Part shown: positions 26,278 through 34,935 of the stretch, one piece after another | Position numbering within the stretch: position 1 is the stretch's first letter | Layout: every line of letters begins with the position of its first letter | Source of the DNA: an uncultured Clostridia bacterium | GTDB taxonomy: Bacteria; Bacillota; Clostridia; TANB77; CAG-508 | Assembly (NCBI GenBank): GCA_944386695.1 | Contig: CALXCB010000009.1 | Coordinates: 1 to 39,596, forward strand | Reading direction: 5' to 3' | DNA: 39,596 bases | Translations under genes and position numbers: made by a program | Notes under the pieces: generated by a model | Databases searched by the model: none | Told to the model about the DNA's origin: nothing | The model's input: only the letters and a program-made list of their open reading frames with translations

Positions 26278-26592
26278 TTATCTTGCAAATAATTCTTCTA
26301 AATCTTCTACTGCTATGCATTCAAATCCGCCTATATCTATTGTTTCATTTTCAATTAATTTTTTAATTTCTTTAATCGCTTCAGTATATGCTTCATCTAA
26401 CACTTTTACTTGCCCTTCTAATTCTTTTATTTTTGTATCTTTTTTTATTACTTCTTCAGTTAAAAAATCATTTGTTATTTTATAGTTAATTTGAGACTCT
26501 AAGAAACTTTTTATTGTTTCTGCTGAAAAAGGATAATATTTTGCAATTTCATTTATTGCTTTTTCGTATTCTTCATCATCTAAATTACCCAT
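26278..26592 (-). CDS. Hypothetical coiled-coil early protein
   Basis: A 104-aa acidic protein with a central coiled coil (EEVIKKDTKIKELEGQVKVL, residues about 45-64). Start ATG 26592 with GGAGG. It is the first gene after the TGTAGGA repeat region. Function unknown. Confidence 0.6.
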   Translation of the reverse strand: MGNLDDEEYEKAINEIAKYYPFSAETIKSFLESQINYKITNDFLTEEVIKKDTKIKELEGQVKVLDEAYTEAIKEIKKLIENETIDIGGFECIAVEDLEELFAR

Positions 26593-26631
26593 GTTCCCTC
26601 CTTCTAATTTTTAAACCAAACTTTTGTTTTT

Positions 26632-26963
26632 TGTAGGACAGGATTGCCCGTTTTCTATATAATATATATAATTAGAGATATTAGGTAATATACTACATGC
26701 CTAATTACTCTATTTTTATATTTATTATAATTTTATTCCTACACTTCCTACATAAAACTGTAACCCCTGTGCCTGTTGGTTTTTAATATGTAGGAACTAC
26801 TCCTACATTGTCTCCTACAACTCCTACATTTGTAGGAACGTGTAGGAGTCCTTTTTTAACTTTTCCTACATTTTTTCCTACACCATTAAACCTTAGAAAA
26901 TCCACTGGTTACGCCGTATGTTCTTCCAAATCTTATATTCTTTTTGTAGGAATAGTTCCTACA
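26632..26963. repeat. Thirteen TGTAGGA/TCCTACA repeats, candidate replication origin
   Basis: The 7-mer TGTAGGA or its complement occurs 13 times: 26632, 26737, 26746, 26789, 26801, 26813, 26822, 26831, 26841, 26864, 26876, 26945, 26957. In the centre the spacing is 9-12 nt, about one helical turn, in both orientations. The geneless stretch 26593-26885 also has an AT-rich tract (26655-26735). The array overlaps the 3' end of the primase/helicase gene. This fits an iteron-type origin, or alternatively a large operator. Confidence 0.65.
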
Positions 26964-29306
26964 TTTTTTTAAAACATCCACAATCCTTTTTCTATCAATG
27001 CTCGTCTGTCTTTTTGCCTCTATTCCAAGACATACTGTTAATATTTCACTTGCGCAAATTCTGTCACGGTCTACTAAGTCTTTTTCTTCATCATTTTTAA
27101 ATATCCAATAATTTTTTTGTTCTTCTATAGTTCTGTCAAACCAATTAGCTGGTATTTTTCTTTGCAAATATTCATTTATAATACTTTCCCATGGATCTAC
27201 TATTAATCTTGCTTTTTGTTCAGTTTCTGCTACTTTTAGTACATCTCCTTCTAAATATAACGCTTCTCCTGCTAAGAACCTCTCAACAGCCTCCGCCCAA
27301 ATTTGGTCTTTCTCTCTATCTAGGCCATTAAATACATTTTTTATTGGTTTATTTTTACCAACCTCTATTGGCCAATATCTTCTATTTCCTGTACTGTCTC
27401 GTAAAAACTCATCATCGTTTGTTGTTCCAAAAAATACGCAATGCCTAGGGTGTTCTTCTTCTCTGCGTTCATAAGGTGCTCTGTATTTATCTGTTTTTTG
27501 TCCTAAAAATTGTTTTAATCGGTTACTGTCTGCTTTATTAAACCCCTGTAGCTCTGGTACTTCTACTATAATGCAGTTCTGTAAAAGAAGTAACGTGTCT
27601 TTACTATTAAAATCTACAATATTGTCTGTAAACCACTCGCCTGCTAATTTACTTAGTAATGTACTTTTTCCAATCCCTTGCTTACCTGTTAGAATTACCA
27701 TATTGTCGAATTTAACTGGTTTTTCGGTTATTACTCTAGCAACTACCGCAGTTAACGATTTTCTTGTTACCTGTCTTGTGTATTCAGAATCTTCTGCTCC
27801 CAGATAGTCTATAAGCAATGTGTCTAATCGTTCTACCCTGTCCCACGAAAGGCTTTCAAAGTATTCTTTGGCTACATTTATAGATTTTCTATTTTTAAGT
27901 ATGGCTAGGGCATCATTTATAGTTCCTGTACTTTTAAATCCATCGTAAAATCTCTCAAAATATCCTCGTAATTCTGCATCATCGCTATCGTTCCATAGCC
28001 TTGGGTAATTTTCTTCTTTTCTTCCCCAGGGCATTGGCTCTTTTATCAAAAATCTATTTGAAAATCTGTCATACATTAGTTTATTCTTTAATAAATTGTC
28101 ATTTTCTAAGATAACTACAGCATTATTAATCGTTTTTTCTATTAAACCGGTAGAACTAGATTTTGTTAATTTCTTTATTCTCCATTCCACATCGTCTGTT
28201 GACTCTACCACATTTGTTGTATCAAAATCTTGACCAAACTCTTCTCTGGCTTTTTGTATTTTTTTGGATTCAAAAAGTTTTTCTACTTTTTCATCGGCCA
28301 TAGCGAATTTGCACATTTCTATATAACTTGGGTATCTATTAGTTGGTGTTCCTTCTTTTACATTTTCGTCCAGATGTCCAAACTTATGTATTCTTACTAA
28401 GTCAAAAGAATTACAAAGTGTTCTGCTTGCTGGATCTGTTGCATGAAAACTATATAACCACTTTCCGTCACCATACACAGTAGCACCATTTGCTACAGAG
28501 CCTTGTATATATGTATATTTGTCTGGTTGATTTCCTGGTTCATATACTTCTGGTAAAAATGTCGCTATTGCTTGATAAATGTCGTAAACCTTACAAAAAG
28601 CACCTATAATGTTTTCTTTTTCTAAAGGATCTTTCTGCCTTGAAATTTCTTTTTTTATTATTTCAGGTTCATTTGCAATTCTTGGCCATTCTTTAGCATC
28701 TTTCCAATTTTTATACAGTGCCAATATTCCATCTACGCTTGCAAATGGTTTATCTGCGTGTCTAAATATAAAATTACTATCTTTACTACAGCTTGGCCAG
28801 TACATCAATCTACTGGCTTCAAATGTACTCGAATCCATTATTTCCATACCTATAAAACTCGCAATTTTTCTAGCTATTGGTTCATATTCATCTGTTTTCA
28901 TTATTCTATCTGTAGGTATAATAATTCTTAATCTAGGTTTATATTCAGCATGCTTTCTAGTTGAATACACTGCATATGAACACCCCAAACCATCTATCAA
29001 ATTTAAAATTTTCTGTGTTTGTCCCGGTTCAATATTGTCTGCATCTAAAGTTACTAAGCATCTATTTAAAACATTTTCGGCTTTTCTTCGGCCTTCCTTT
29101 AATTCTCCGGCCACAAACCCTCCTACATCTTTAAGTTCATCTTGTTGGGATTTTTTCATTTTTATAAACTGCTCATATGTTTCACTTGTTCTTACAGGAT
29201 TACTGATTTTTCCAGTAAAATCCGACCATTTTATTTCCTCAGTAATCCATTTTAATGATTTTCTATTTTGAGCTACTGATATTTTTAATTTCTTATCGTT
29301 TTGCAC
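26886..29306 (-). CDS. VapE-type primase/helicase (virulence-associated E family)
   Basis: An 806-aa two-part replication protein. The N-terminal part (about 90-330) is an archaeo-eukaryotic-type primase region (RCLVTLDADNIEPG, YSTRKHAEYKPRLRIIIPTD). The C-terminal part is a VapE/SF3-like helicase with Walker A LTGKQGIGKSTLL, Walker B IIVEVPELQG, sensor CVFFGTTNDDEFLRD and an arginine finger NRRYWPIEV. It initiates phage DNA replication. Start is GTG 29306 after GGAGGTAC. All eight CGG triplets noted are out of frame and the frame is intact. The presumed origin repeats lie at its 3' end. Confidence 0.92.
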   Translation of the reverse strand: MQNDKKLKISVAQNRKSLKWITEEIKWSDFTGKISNPVRTSETYEQFIKMKKSQQDELKDVGGFVAGELKEGRRKAENVLNRCLVTLDADNIEPGQTQKILNLIDGLGCSYAVYSTRKHAEYKPRLRIIIPTDRIMKTDEYEPIARKIASFIGMEIMDSSTFEASRLMYWPSCSKDSNFIFRHADKPFASVDGILALYKNWKDAKEWPRIANEPEIIKKEISRQKDPLEKENIIGAFCKVYDIYQAIATFLPEVYEPGNQPDKYTYIQGSVANGATVYGDGKWLYSFHATDPASRTLCNSFDLVRIHKFGHLDENVKEGTPTNRYPSYIEMCKFAMADEKVEKLFESKKIQKAREEFGQDFDTTNVVESTDDVEWRIKKLTKSSSTGLIEKTINNAVVILENDNLLKNKLMYDRFSNRFLIKEPMPWGRKEENYPRLWNDSDDAELRGYFERFYDGFKSTGTINDALAILKNRKSINVAKEYFESLSWDRVERLDTLLIDYLGAEDSEYTRQVTRKSLTAVVARVITEKPVKFDNMVILTGKQGIGKSTLLSKLAGEWFTDNIVDFNSKDTLLLLQNCIIVEVPELQGFNKADSNRLKQFLGQKTDKYRAPYERREEEHPRHCVFFGTTNDDEFLRDSTGNRRYWPIEVGKNKPIKNVFNGLDREKDQIWAEAVERFLAGEALYLEGDVLKVAETEQKARLIVDPWESIINEYLQRKIPANWFDRTIEEQKNYWIFKNDEEKDLVDRDRICASEILTVCLGIEAKRQTSIDRKRIVDVLKKCRNYSYKKNIRFGRTYGVTSGFSKV

Positions 29307-29321
29307 ATTAACAAGTACCTC

Positions 29322-31288
29322 CTATTCTTTTTTGTAATAATCATTAGTAAATCCATCCGCGTTAAGTGGCAACCCTTCTGCCCATTTTGGTGTTTGGCAC
29401 ATGATTTTTATTGCATTTTCTAAACTAAACCTATCATCATTTTTTGGTACTTCTGCAATTATTTCGTCGTGTATATGAAATAAAACTTTAAAACCATTTG
29501 CCACTAAATTTTTAATACTTTCTGCTAAACAATCTCTTGCGATTGCTTGTACTAAATTTTCGGTTAGTTTACCACCATAAGTTGGTATTCTTTCCCATTT
29601 TTTAGTTGTCTGATTTTGTCCCATATAGCTTAGTGCTTCTGAGCCAAATTGATTTACTGTAAGCTGTGGTTTTATATAAAATAATTGTCTTTTGCTCGGC
29701 AAAGTAACTGCTAAATTCCCGTTTTCTATGCTGAAATATATATTTTTTTGCATTGCCTGCGTTTGTCCTGTCTTTAAACAATTAATCACACAATTTTGTA
29801 CTGTGTGCCAAAGGTCCACTATTCTTTTATTAGAACTTCTCCAACGTTGTACAATCTCTGGTAATTCTTCTTCGGTCAAACCTTTTTCTAGTGCCCCCAT
29901 TTGTATTAATGCTCCTGATCCTCCTTGGTAACCTAGAGCCAATTCTGCCACTTTTCCTTTTTGTCTTAGCTCATATTCCGGATTACCTTTTTTTATTTTC
30001 TCAATTGGTACCCCAAACATCTGACTTGCACTCGCTTCATATATCATTCCATGTGTTTTAAAAACATCTAATCTCCACTGTTCTCCTGCAAGCCATGAAA
30101 TTACTCTTGCTTCTATTGCACTAAAATCTGCTACAACAAAGGTACAACCTTCTTCCGCTATAAAAGCTGTTCTGATTAATTGTGAGAGAGTATTTGGAAT
30201 GTTACCGATAAATTAATCTGATTGCGTCTAAATTTTGATTTTTGACTAATTCTCGTGCGAATCCGAAGCATATCTAAATGGTTTTGTGGTAAATTTTGTA
30301 CTTGTACTAATCTGCCTGCCCATCTTCCGGTTCTATTCGCTCCATAAAACTGTAATAGTCCTCTAACTCTATCACCTGTCCCCATTGCAACTTCCATCGC
30401 ATCATATTTTTTAGTACTTGTCTTAGATAATTCTTGCCTTATCTCTAACATTCTTTTTACCTTTTTTGAATCAGTATTTTTCATTAATTCTGGTACATCT
30501 TTTTTATTCAAGCTTGTTACTTCTTGCCCTGTTTCATGTTCTAGCCATTCCTTTAACTGTGATACTGAATTTGGATTATTTAATCCTGAAAGGGCTTGTG
30601 CTTCTGTAAGTAATTGTTCTGTTCTAATACTTGCAATTTTTAAAGCTCCTTCTACTAACTTCTTGTCTACCTTAACACCACAGGCGTTCATAAGCATATC
30701 TATTTCCCACAATTTCTGCTCTGATTCTGGAAAATTCACATTATTTAATTTCTTTTTAATCTCTCGTTCTGTCACAACATCTTGTAAGTTATATTCTTTA
30801 AACAGATTCCACTTATTCATGTCATGCTTTGGATAATTTCTTATTCTTCCGCCATTTGACTTTGTAGGTTTACAAGGCATACAAAAATATCTAATCAGTG
30901 CTTTTCCTGTTAATAATTTTTTCTTATCTTCAGATAGACCTATCGCATCCCCTATTGCTTTTAGTCCTGCTGGATATCCACAATATAAGCCTTTTACCAT
31001 AGTACACTGCCATTGGTCTATCGGACTTTTCCAAAATTTATTTAAACAGTACCACTCAAAAGTTGCATTATATGCTGATTTTATAATCTCTTTATCACAA
31101 AGAGCTGTTATCAACTCTTGTGGCAACTGCTCTCCTTGTGCTAAATCTATAATTTTTACTGGTTCTTCATCAAAACCGTAAGCAAATAAAAGTATTTCAA
31201 AATCATTAGATTGTACATATTTATAAAGTCCAGCTTTTCCAATATCGATAGAACTAAATGTTTCAATGTCAATACTTAATATTCTCAT
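29322..31288 (-). CDS. DNA polymerase I family (pol A type), two CGG +1 shifts
   Basis: With +1 shifts at CGG 30263-30265 (LDML-GFARELV, Gly342) and 30205-30207 (RLIY-GNIPNTL, Gly361) the protein is 654 aa. The N-terminal 3'-5' exonuclease has SIDIETFSSID (Exo I), SAYNATFEWYCL (Exo II) and YNLQDVVTERE (Exo III). The polymerase part has GANRTGRWAGRLVQ (motif 1), the LIRTAF segment with motif A just after (VADFSAIEARV), RQKGKVAELALGYQGG (motif B) and LFHIHDEIIAEVP (motif C). Motif A lies between the conventional fragments and is recovered only by shifting. It replicates phage DNA. Confidence 0.94.
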
Positions 31289-32020
31289 CTAATTCACCCC
31301 ATATATCTCATTTACTGTTGGCCGCATCACATTGGGTTGCGGTGCTACAAAATTATTGTTAGGTACTACAGGCATTCCCGTTATTGGATCTATTTGATAT
31401 CCAGGCGCAGCTGCTTGCATTGGTTGTTGATATTGAGGTTGTCTGGTTATTTGAGTAACTTGTCCGGCAATAGACGGATTATTCTGTATAGGCGCCTGAT
31501 ATGGTGTTCCAAAATCTTCTGCTGCTGTTGTCCTTCCATCTAATGGCTGACCATCTTCTAGTTTTTGCACATTTCCTAAACCGCATCCAATTCCTCGGTT
31601 ACCATTTTGATTATAGGCATAAAATCTTAAACTTGCTCTTCCATAGCAACCACTGTAAAATTCAGATTTACTCATTATAGGATTGCAATTTGCATCTACA
31701 ATTTCTGGAGCATTATTGGAGTTAGCTGTAATAACCCAATGGCCTTTACATTCTGGTCCATAAGCTTCTCCACTTTGTCTTACACCATCGCCGTCATGTA
31801 CTGGCAACTTAAGATTTGCTGGCATTACCCCTTTAAATACATCTGCTAAATTTTCTTGTAACACTTTATTAATTTCAGCATCGATTGCTTGTTTTGTAGT
31901 GGTGTCTGACTTTGGAATTAAAAGCATTACTGAATATTTTTGATCACCATTTGGTGTTATTCTCGGTTCAAAAACATTTGCATAACTAAATCTTACCTTA
32001 CCTGTTACTAAATTACTCAT
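31289..32020 (-). CDS. DUF2815 ssDNA-binding-like protein (CGG near its end)
   Basis: A DUF2815 protein: VRFSYANVFEPRITPNGDQK, then VMLLIPKSDTTTKQAIDAEI and GCYGRASLRFYAYNQNGNRG. Family members precede phage DNA polymerase and are thought to bind single-stranded DNA. The Gln/Pro-rich tail holds one in-frame CGG (31322-31324). Normal reading gives 243 aa ending NVMRPTVNEIYGVN. The shift rule gives VMGQQ and a stop at 31312, 235 aa. Both endings leave room for the polymerase start, so this is the one CGG that sequence cannot settle. Confidence 0.85.
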   Translation of the reverse strand: MSNLVTGKVRFSYANVFEPRITPNGDQKYSVMLLIPKSDTTTKQAIDAEINKVLQENLADVFKGVMPANLKLPVHDGDGVRQSGEAYGPECKGHWVITANSNNAPEIVDANCNPIMSKSEFYSGCYGRASLRFYAYNQNGNRGIGCGLGNVQKLEDGQPLDGRTTAAEDFGTPYQAPIQNNPSIAGQVTQITRQPQYQQPMQAAAPGYQIDPITGMPVVPNNNFVAPQPNVMRPTVNEIYGVN

Positions 32021-32022
32021 AA

Positions 32023-32295
32023 TTAATTATCCTCCTTTAATATAAATTTAATTCCTGTTCTTTCTTCACTTTCAACTTCTACCTCTGTAAAAGCTGGTAT
32101 ACAAGATAGGTTAACTCCTGCTGATGCTATAAATCCTCTTGCTGTTGCAATCGCTTTAACTGCTTGATTTACAGCTCCGGCTCCAATTGCTGTTATCTCT
32201 ACTTTTTTATTTTCTTTTAAAGATGCAACTATTGCACCTGCTACTGAGTTTGGGTTTGACCCACTTTTTACTTTTAATATTATTGTTTCTTTCAT
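32023..32295 (-). CDS. SpoVS-like protein
   Basis: A 90-aa protein very close to stage V sporulation protein S along its whole length: GSNPNSVAGAIVASL, AIGAGAVNQAVKAIATARGF, LSCIPAFTEVEVESEERTGI. SpoVS is a small Alba-like nucleic-acid-binding protein that affects sporulation in Bacillus. Here it lies within the replication operon between the DUF2815 gene and small early genes, so it may bind phage DNA or RNA or change host development. Confidence 0.9.
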   Translation of the reverse strand: MKETIILKVKSGSNPNSVAGAIVASLKENKKVEITAIGAGAVNQAVKAIATARGFIASAGVNLSCIPAFTEVEVESEERTGIKFILKEDN

Positions 32296-32314
32296 AACTA
32301 TATTTCCTCTCTTT

Positions 32315-32563
32315 CTAATTTAAAATTGTTGTTTTTAAATCTATTAATAGCTGATTTAGAGTTTTTAGCATTTCTTTTTGTCCAATAACATCAGTCATCA
32401 TGCAATCTGGTTCGCAAAAGGCATCGAATCGACTTGAGTTATCGCCTGTTAAATTCGAATAAATACAATTGCTTATTTCTAAGCACTCTAAAATAAGATT
32501 TCTATCTTCTCTGATTAAACCTTCTAAAGTTGGTGAATTTGGTTTTTTTACTTCTTTTTCCAT
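32315..32563 (-). CDS. Hypothetical early protein
   Basis: An 82-aa protein (KKPNSPTLEGLIREDRNLIL; FDAFCEPDCMMTDV). Helical. It starts 2 nt after the previous gene, so is in the same operon. No family recognised. Confidence 0.6.
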   Translation of the reverse strand: MEKEVKKPNSPTLEGLIREDRNLILECLEISNCIYSNLTGDNSSRFDAFCEPDCMMTDVIGQKEMLKTLNQLLIDLKTTILN

Positions 32564-32565
32564 AA

Positions 32566-32883
32566 TTATTCATTCACCCTTTCTAACTCGTTTTCTTTAT
32601 ACAAAGCGGGAGCATATTCCTCTTCTGGTATTACCAGATAAACTTTATTTTCATTATCAAAATCAGTTATTTCGCCAATAACCTCTAAATCCTTTATTTT
32701 TACTTTTTCATGTAATCCGAATTTTGCTGGTTTGACTTCGCTATATTCTATTATTTGTCTGGTTCTTTCATCTGCTCTCTTTTTATACTGCTCATACTTC
32801 ACTTCGTTTCTTATTAACTCCTCATATCTATCTTGGTCTATTTCTATAGTTGGTGTTTGAAGAAATGTAGGTCTTGTACCCAT
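32566..32883 (-). CDS. Hypothetical early protein
   Basis: A 105-aa protein. The first half is helical and charged (QDRYEELIRNEVKYEQYKKR); the second half has short beta strands (GLHEKVKIKDLEVIGEITDF, VYLVIPEEEY) like a small SH3-type fold. It lies 2 nt after DUF2800. Function unknown. Confidence 0.6.
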   Translation of the reverse strand: MGTRPTFLQTPTIEIDQDRYEELIRNEVKYEQYKKRADERTRQIIEYSEVKPAKFGLHEKVKIKDLEVIGEITDFDNENKVYLVIPEEEYAPALYKENELERVNE

Positions 32884-32885
32884 AA

Positions 32886-34052
32886 TTAAACTACCTCCTT
32901 GTTTTTAAATTCTTCTGCGGCACTAACTCTAAATGGCTCTCTCTTATCACTTGCCTTTGCTAAAGTTGGTGCCCCCTTTGGTTTTTCTATGTAGTCTCCT
33001 ATTGTTTCTGTGAGTTTTTTCTTTCCAACTACTTTTTCTAACTGTGTTAAATTTATTGGTTTTCTTTCATACAGTATTGCTTGGTCGAATCCATTTGCCT
33101 CTAATATTTCAAATGCCTTATCCACATCTGTAATTTTTCTATTACTTTTACCTTCTACTGCTTTCCAATCTGGTATATCTTCTCCCTTTAATATTTTCTC
33201 TAGAGCATTAGCTTTCAAGTCCTTAATCCATTGTTCTACACCTTCTGTTTTTATTAGCATTTCACTTATTTGTGTATTTGTTAACAATCCTGATGCTTTC
33301 TTTATTTCTTCTACAACTTTCATGTTTTCAGTCGCTCTAAATTCACAAGCACCTTTAGCTTTACAGAATTTGCAATGCTGACCTTGTACAAAATCGCCTA
33401 TCCCCATAAAAGCTTTTTGTGCCTGTGGCTTTACTACACTTTCACCCCATTCGAGTAATTGATCTTTTTGCATTTCATAGCTTGAGATATTATCTATTCT
33501 AGGTTGGACAATACTCATTTTTATACAAGAGATGTTATAGAATATTCCGAATTGTTCTAAAGCTCCTAAGGCATACAATTTCATTTGTGGATTATCCTCA
33601 GCTTCAACCTTAACTCCTTTTCCATATTTAAAATCTATAACTTGCAAAGTATTCCCACTTATTAAAATACAATCTGCAGTTCCAAATCCTTCTGGTACAT
33701 ATTTACTAAAATCTACTCTCTGTTCTACTGCAATAAAAGGTTTTGTATTAGTCTGTAAAGCCTCTCCTTTTATAAACTCTAAATATGTGTCTGTGTGTCC
33801 AAGCATTTCTTGATCAAACAAATCCTTCTTTTTTAATTTATTCAACCTTCGTGTATAAGTTGATCTTGGTGTTGCTTCTAAAAAATAGCTTTTTACTTTA
33901 AACTCCGCTATTTCATGTGCAAGTGTTCCTTCGGCCATATACTCGCTTGTTTTATTTGGAAATTGCTCTTCTAATCTTGCAGATGGCGTACATACAAGCC
34001 ATTTATTGCTACTACTTGCAGATAGGATAGCGTGACTTCTTTCTTCTGCCAT
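32886..34052 (-). CDS. DUF2800 protein (Cas4/RecB-like phage exonuclease)
   Basis: A 388-aa DUF2800 protein: SHAILSASSSNKWLVCTPSA at the start, AEGTLAHEIAEFK (residues about 40-52), GTADCILISGNTLQVIDFKYG (catalytic Asp and DFK), and a cysteine cluster HCKFCKAKGACEF typical of iron-sulfur PD-(D/E)XK nucleases. It probably acts in phage recombination together with the DUF2815 ssDNA-binding-like protein. Confidence 0.9.
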   Translation of the reverse strand: MAEERSHAILSASSSNKWLVCTPSARLEEQFPNKTSEYMAEGTLAHEIAEFKVKSYFLEATPRSTYTRRLNKLKKKDLFDQEMLGHTDTYLEFIKGEALQTNTKPFIAVEQRVDFSKYVPEGFGTADCILISGNTLQVIDFKYGKGVKVEAEDNPQMKLYALGALEQFGIFYNISCIKMSIVQPRIDNISSYEMQKDQLLEWGESVVKPQAQKAFMGIGDFVQGQHCKFCKAKGACEFRATENMKVVEEIKKASGLLTNTQISEMLIKTEGVEQWIKDLKANALEKILKGEDIPDWKAVEGKSNRKITDVDKAFEILEANGFDQAILYERKPINLTQLEKVVGKKKLTETIGDYIEKPKGAPTLAKASDKREPFRVSAAEEFKNKEVV

Positions 34053-34456
34053 TAAACCTCCACCCCAGCTTCCTTTAACATTGTTGCTACTTTGTTATAA
34101 TCAGATGGATTTATTTGTGTTAGTGCTTGCACATTAAACTGTTGTAAAATTCCTTGAATAACATTCATTTTTCCTGCTGCAACTGCGTTTGACATTGCAA
34201 CAGCTAACTGTTCTTGTGTAAAGCTTTCTTGTGCCTGCGTTGTTGTTGGAATTGTAGTTTGATTTTGCACAATAGGTTGAGATATTGGTGTTTGTGGTAA
34301 TGCTTGAGCTGGAATAGTAGCTTGCCTTACTTCTGGTGTTGATTTCTGAATTTGTGTCGATAGATTTGTAGTTCCTATAATATTAGTTTTAGACTCTATA
34401 GTTTTTGCTATCCTTTCTAAATTTGAATTAATACTTTTTAAAATTTCTTCTAACAT
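34052..34456 (-). CDS. Hypothetical early protein with Gln/Pro-rich linker
   Basis: A 134-aa protein: an N-terminal helix (LEEILKSINSNLERIAKTIE), a Pro/Gln/Thr-rich linker (residues 40-80), and a helical C-terminal domain (AVAMSNAVAAGKMNVIQGIL; NPSDYNKVATMLKEAGVEV). Its stop overlaps the DUF2800 start (TAATG). Such proteins often precede the recombination nuclease in Gram-positive phages; no activity known to me. Confidence 0.6.
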   Translation of the reverse strand: MLEEILKSINSNLERIAKTIESKTNIIGTTNLSTQIQKSTPEVRQATIPAQALPQTPISQPIVQNQTTIPTTTQAQESFTQEQLAVAMSNAVAAGKMNVIQGILQQFNVQALTQINPSDYNKVATMLKEAGVEV

Positions 34457-34535
34457 AAAAATTTCCTCCTAAAATTTGATTTTTTTAATAATTTCTGATA
34501 TAATACACACAATTGGTACAGTTATGCGTATTGAT

Positions 34536-34575
34536 AGCTATACGTTTTCAGATTGGTAGTCAGGAACGTATAGCT
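34536..34575. repeat. 11-bp inverted repeat
   Basis: AGCTATACGTT (34536-34546) and AACGTATAGCT (34565-34575) are perfect reverse complements with an 18-nt loop at the end of gene 34538-34768. The flank lacks a T tract, so it is more likely an mRNA hairpin or operator than a terminator. Confidence 0.55.
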
Positions 34576-34768
34576 TTTCCATTAATGCTTGCAACGATGC
34601 TTCGACGTTTTGTGCACGTTCTAACTGAGTCTTACTGGTTGCATTAAACTTCAACCATTTATTAACATCTTGCATTTCAAAAACACTTTGTATAAATTCT
34701 AAACTCCTGTGATCATTGTGTTTTTTCATTTTTAAATCTTTCAATAGATTTTGCCATTTTTCTAACAT
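34538..34768 (-). CDS. Hypothetical early protein
   Basis: A 76-aa protein (MLEKWQNLLKDLKMKKHND; ATSKTQLERAQNVEASLQAL). ATG 34768 has GGAGGGAG just upstream, better than the in-frame ATG at 34807 inside the previous gene. Helical; family not recognised. Confidence 0.6.
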   Translation of the reverse strand: MLEKWQNLLKDLKMKKHNDHRSLEFIQSVFEMQDVNKWLKFNATSKTQLERAQNVEASLQALMEKLYVPDYQSENV

Positions 34769-34785
34769 TTTTTCTCCCTCCTTTC

Positions 34786-34911
34786 TTACATTAATGTAGT
34801 ACAACAATTGTCTAGAACAAATATAGCTAATTTTATCAATCCGATTTCTATCGCTGTATACACTCCCAAAAATGTTACTATTCGTCCTACTAGTTCATAA
34901 AATCTTCTCAT
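34786..34911 (-). CDS. Small membrane protein of the early operon
   Basis: A 41-aa protein (MRRFYELVGRIVTFLGVYTA; IEIGLIKLAIFVLDNCC) that is almost one long membrane helix with a basic N-terminus. The ribosome site AAAGGTGG lies 8 nt before ATG 34911. It is the third gene after the early promoter, so it would be made just after induction; a host takeover or exclusion peptide is possible. Confidence 0.6.
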   Translation of the reverse strand: MRRFYELVGRIVTFLGVYTAIEIGLIKLAIFVLDNCCTTLM

Positions 34912-34935
34912 TAGTTTCCCACCTTTCAATTTTTC

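Noticed and set aside
1950..31288. Sequencing or assembly errors as the cause of the many frameshifts
   Set aside because: Errors do not respect reading frame. All 23 extra C bases stand exactly at a codon boundary before a Gly codon as CGG, and about a hundred CGG in other frames are unaffected. No break of another kind was found in the window.
9227..31288. Prophage decay: split genes as pseudogenes
   Set aside because: All breaks are of one type with one base context, no nonsense or deletion breaks occur, and joined proteins keep all catalytic motifs.
31289..31330. Classic slippery-site or CGG-Arg reading as general rule
   Set aside because: Upstream codons at the 23 sites share nothing. 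The single possible CGG-Arg is at a nonconserved tail and is equally well read as a shift.
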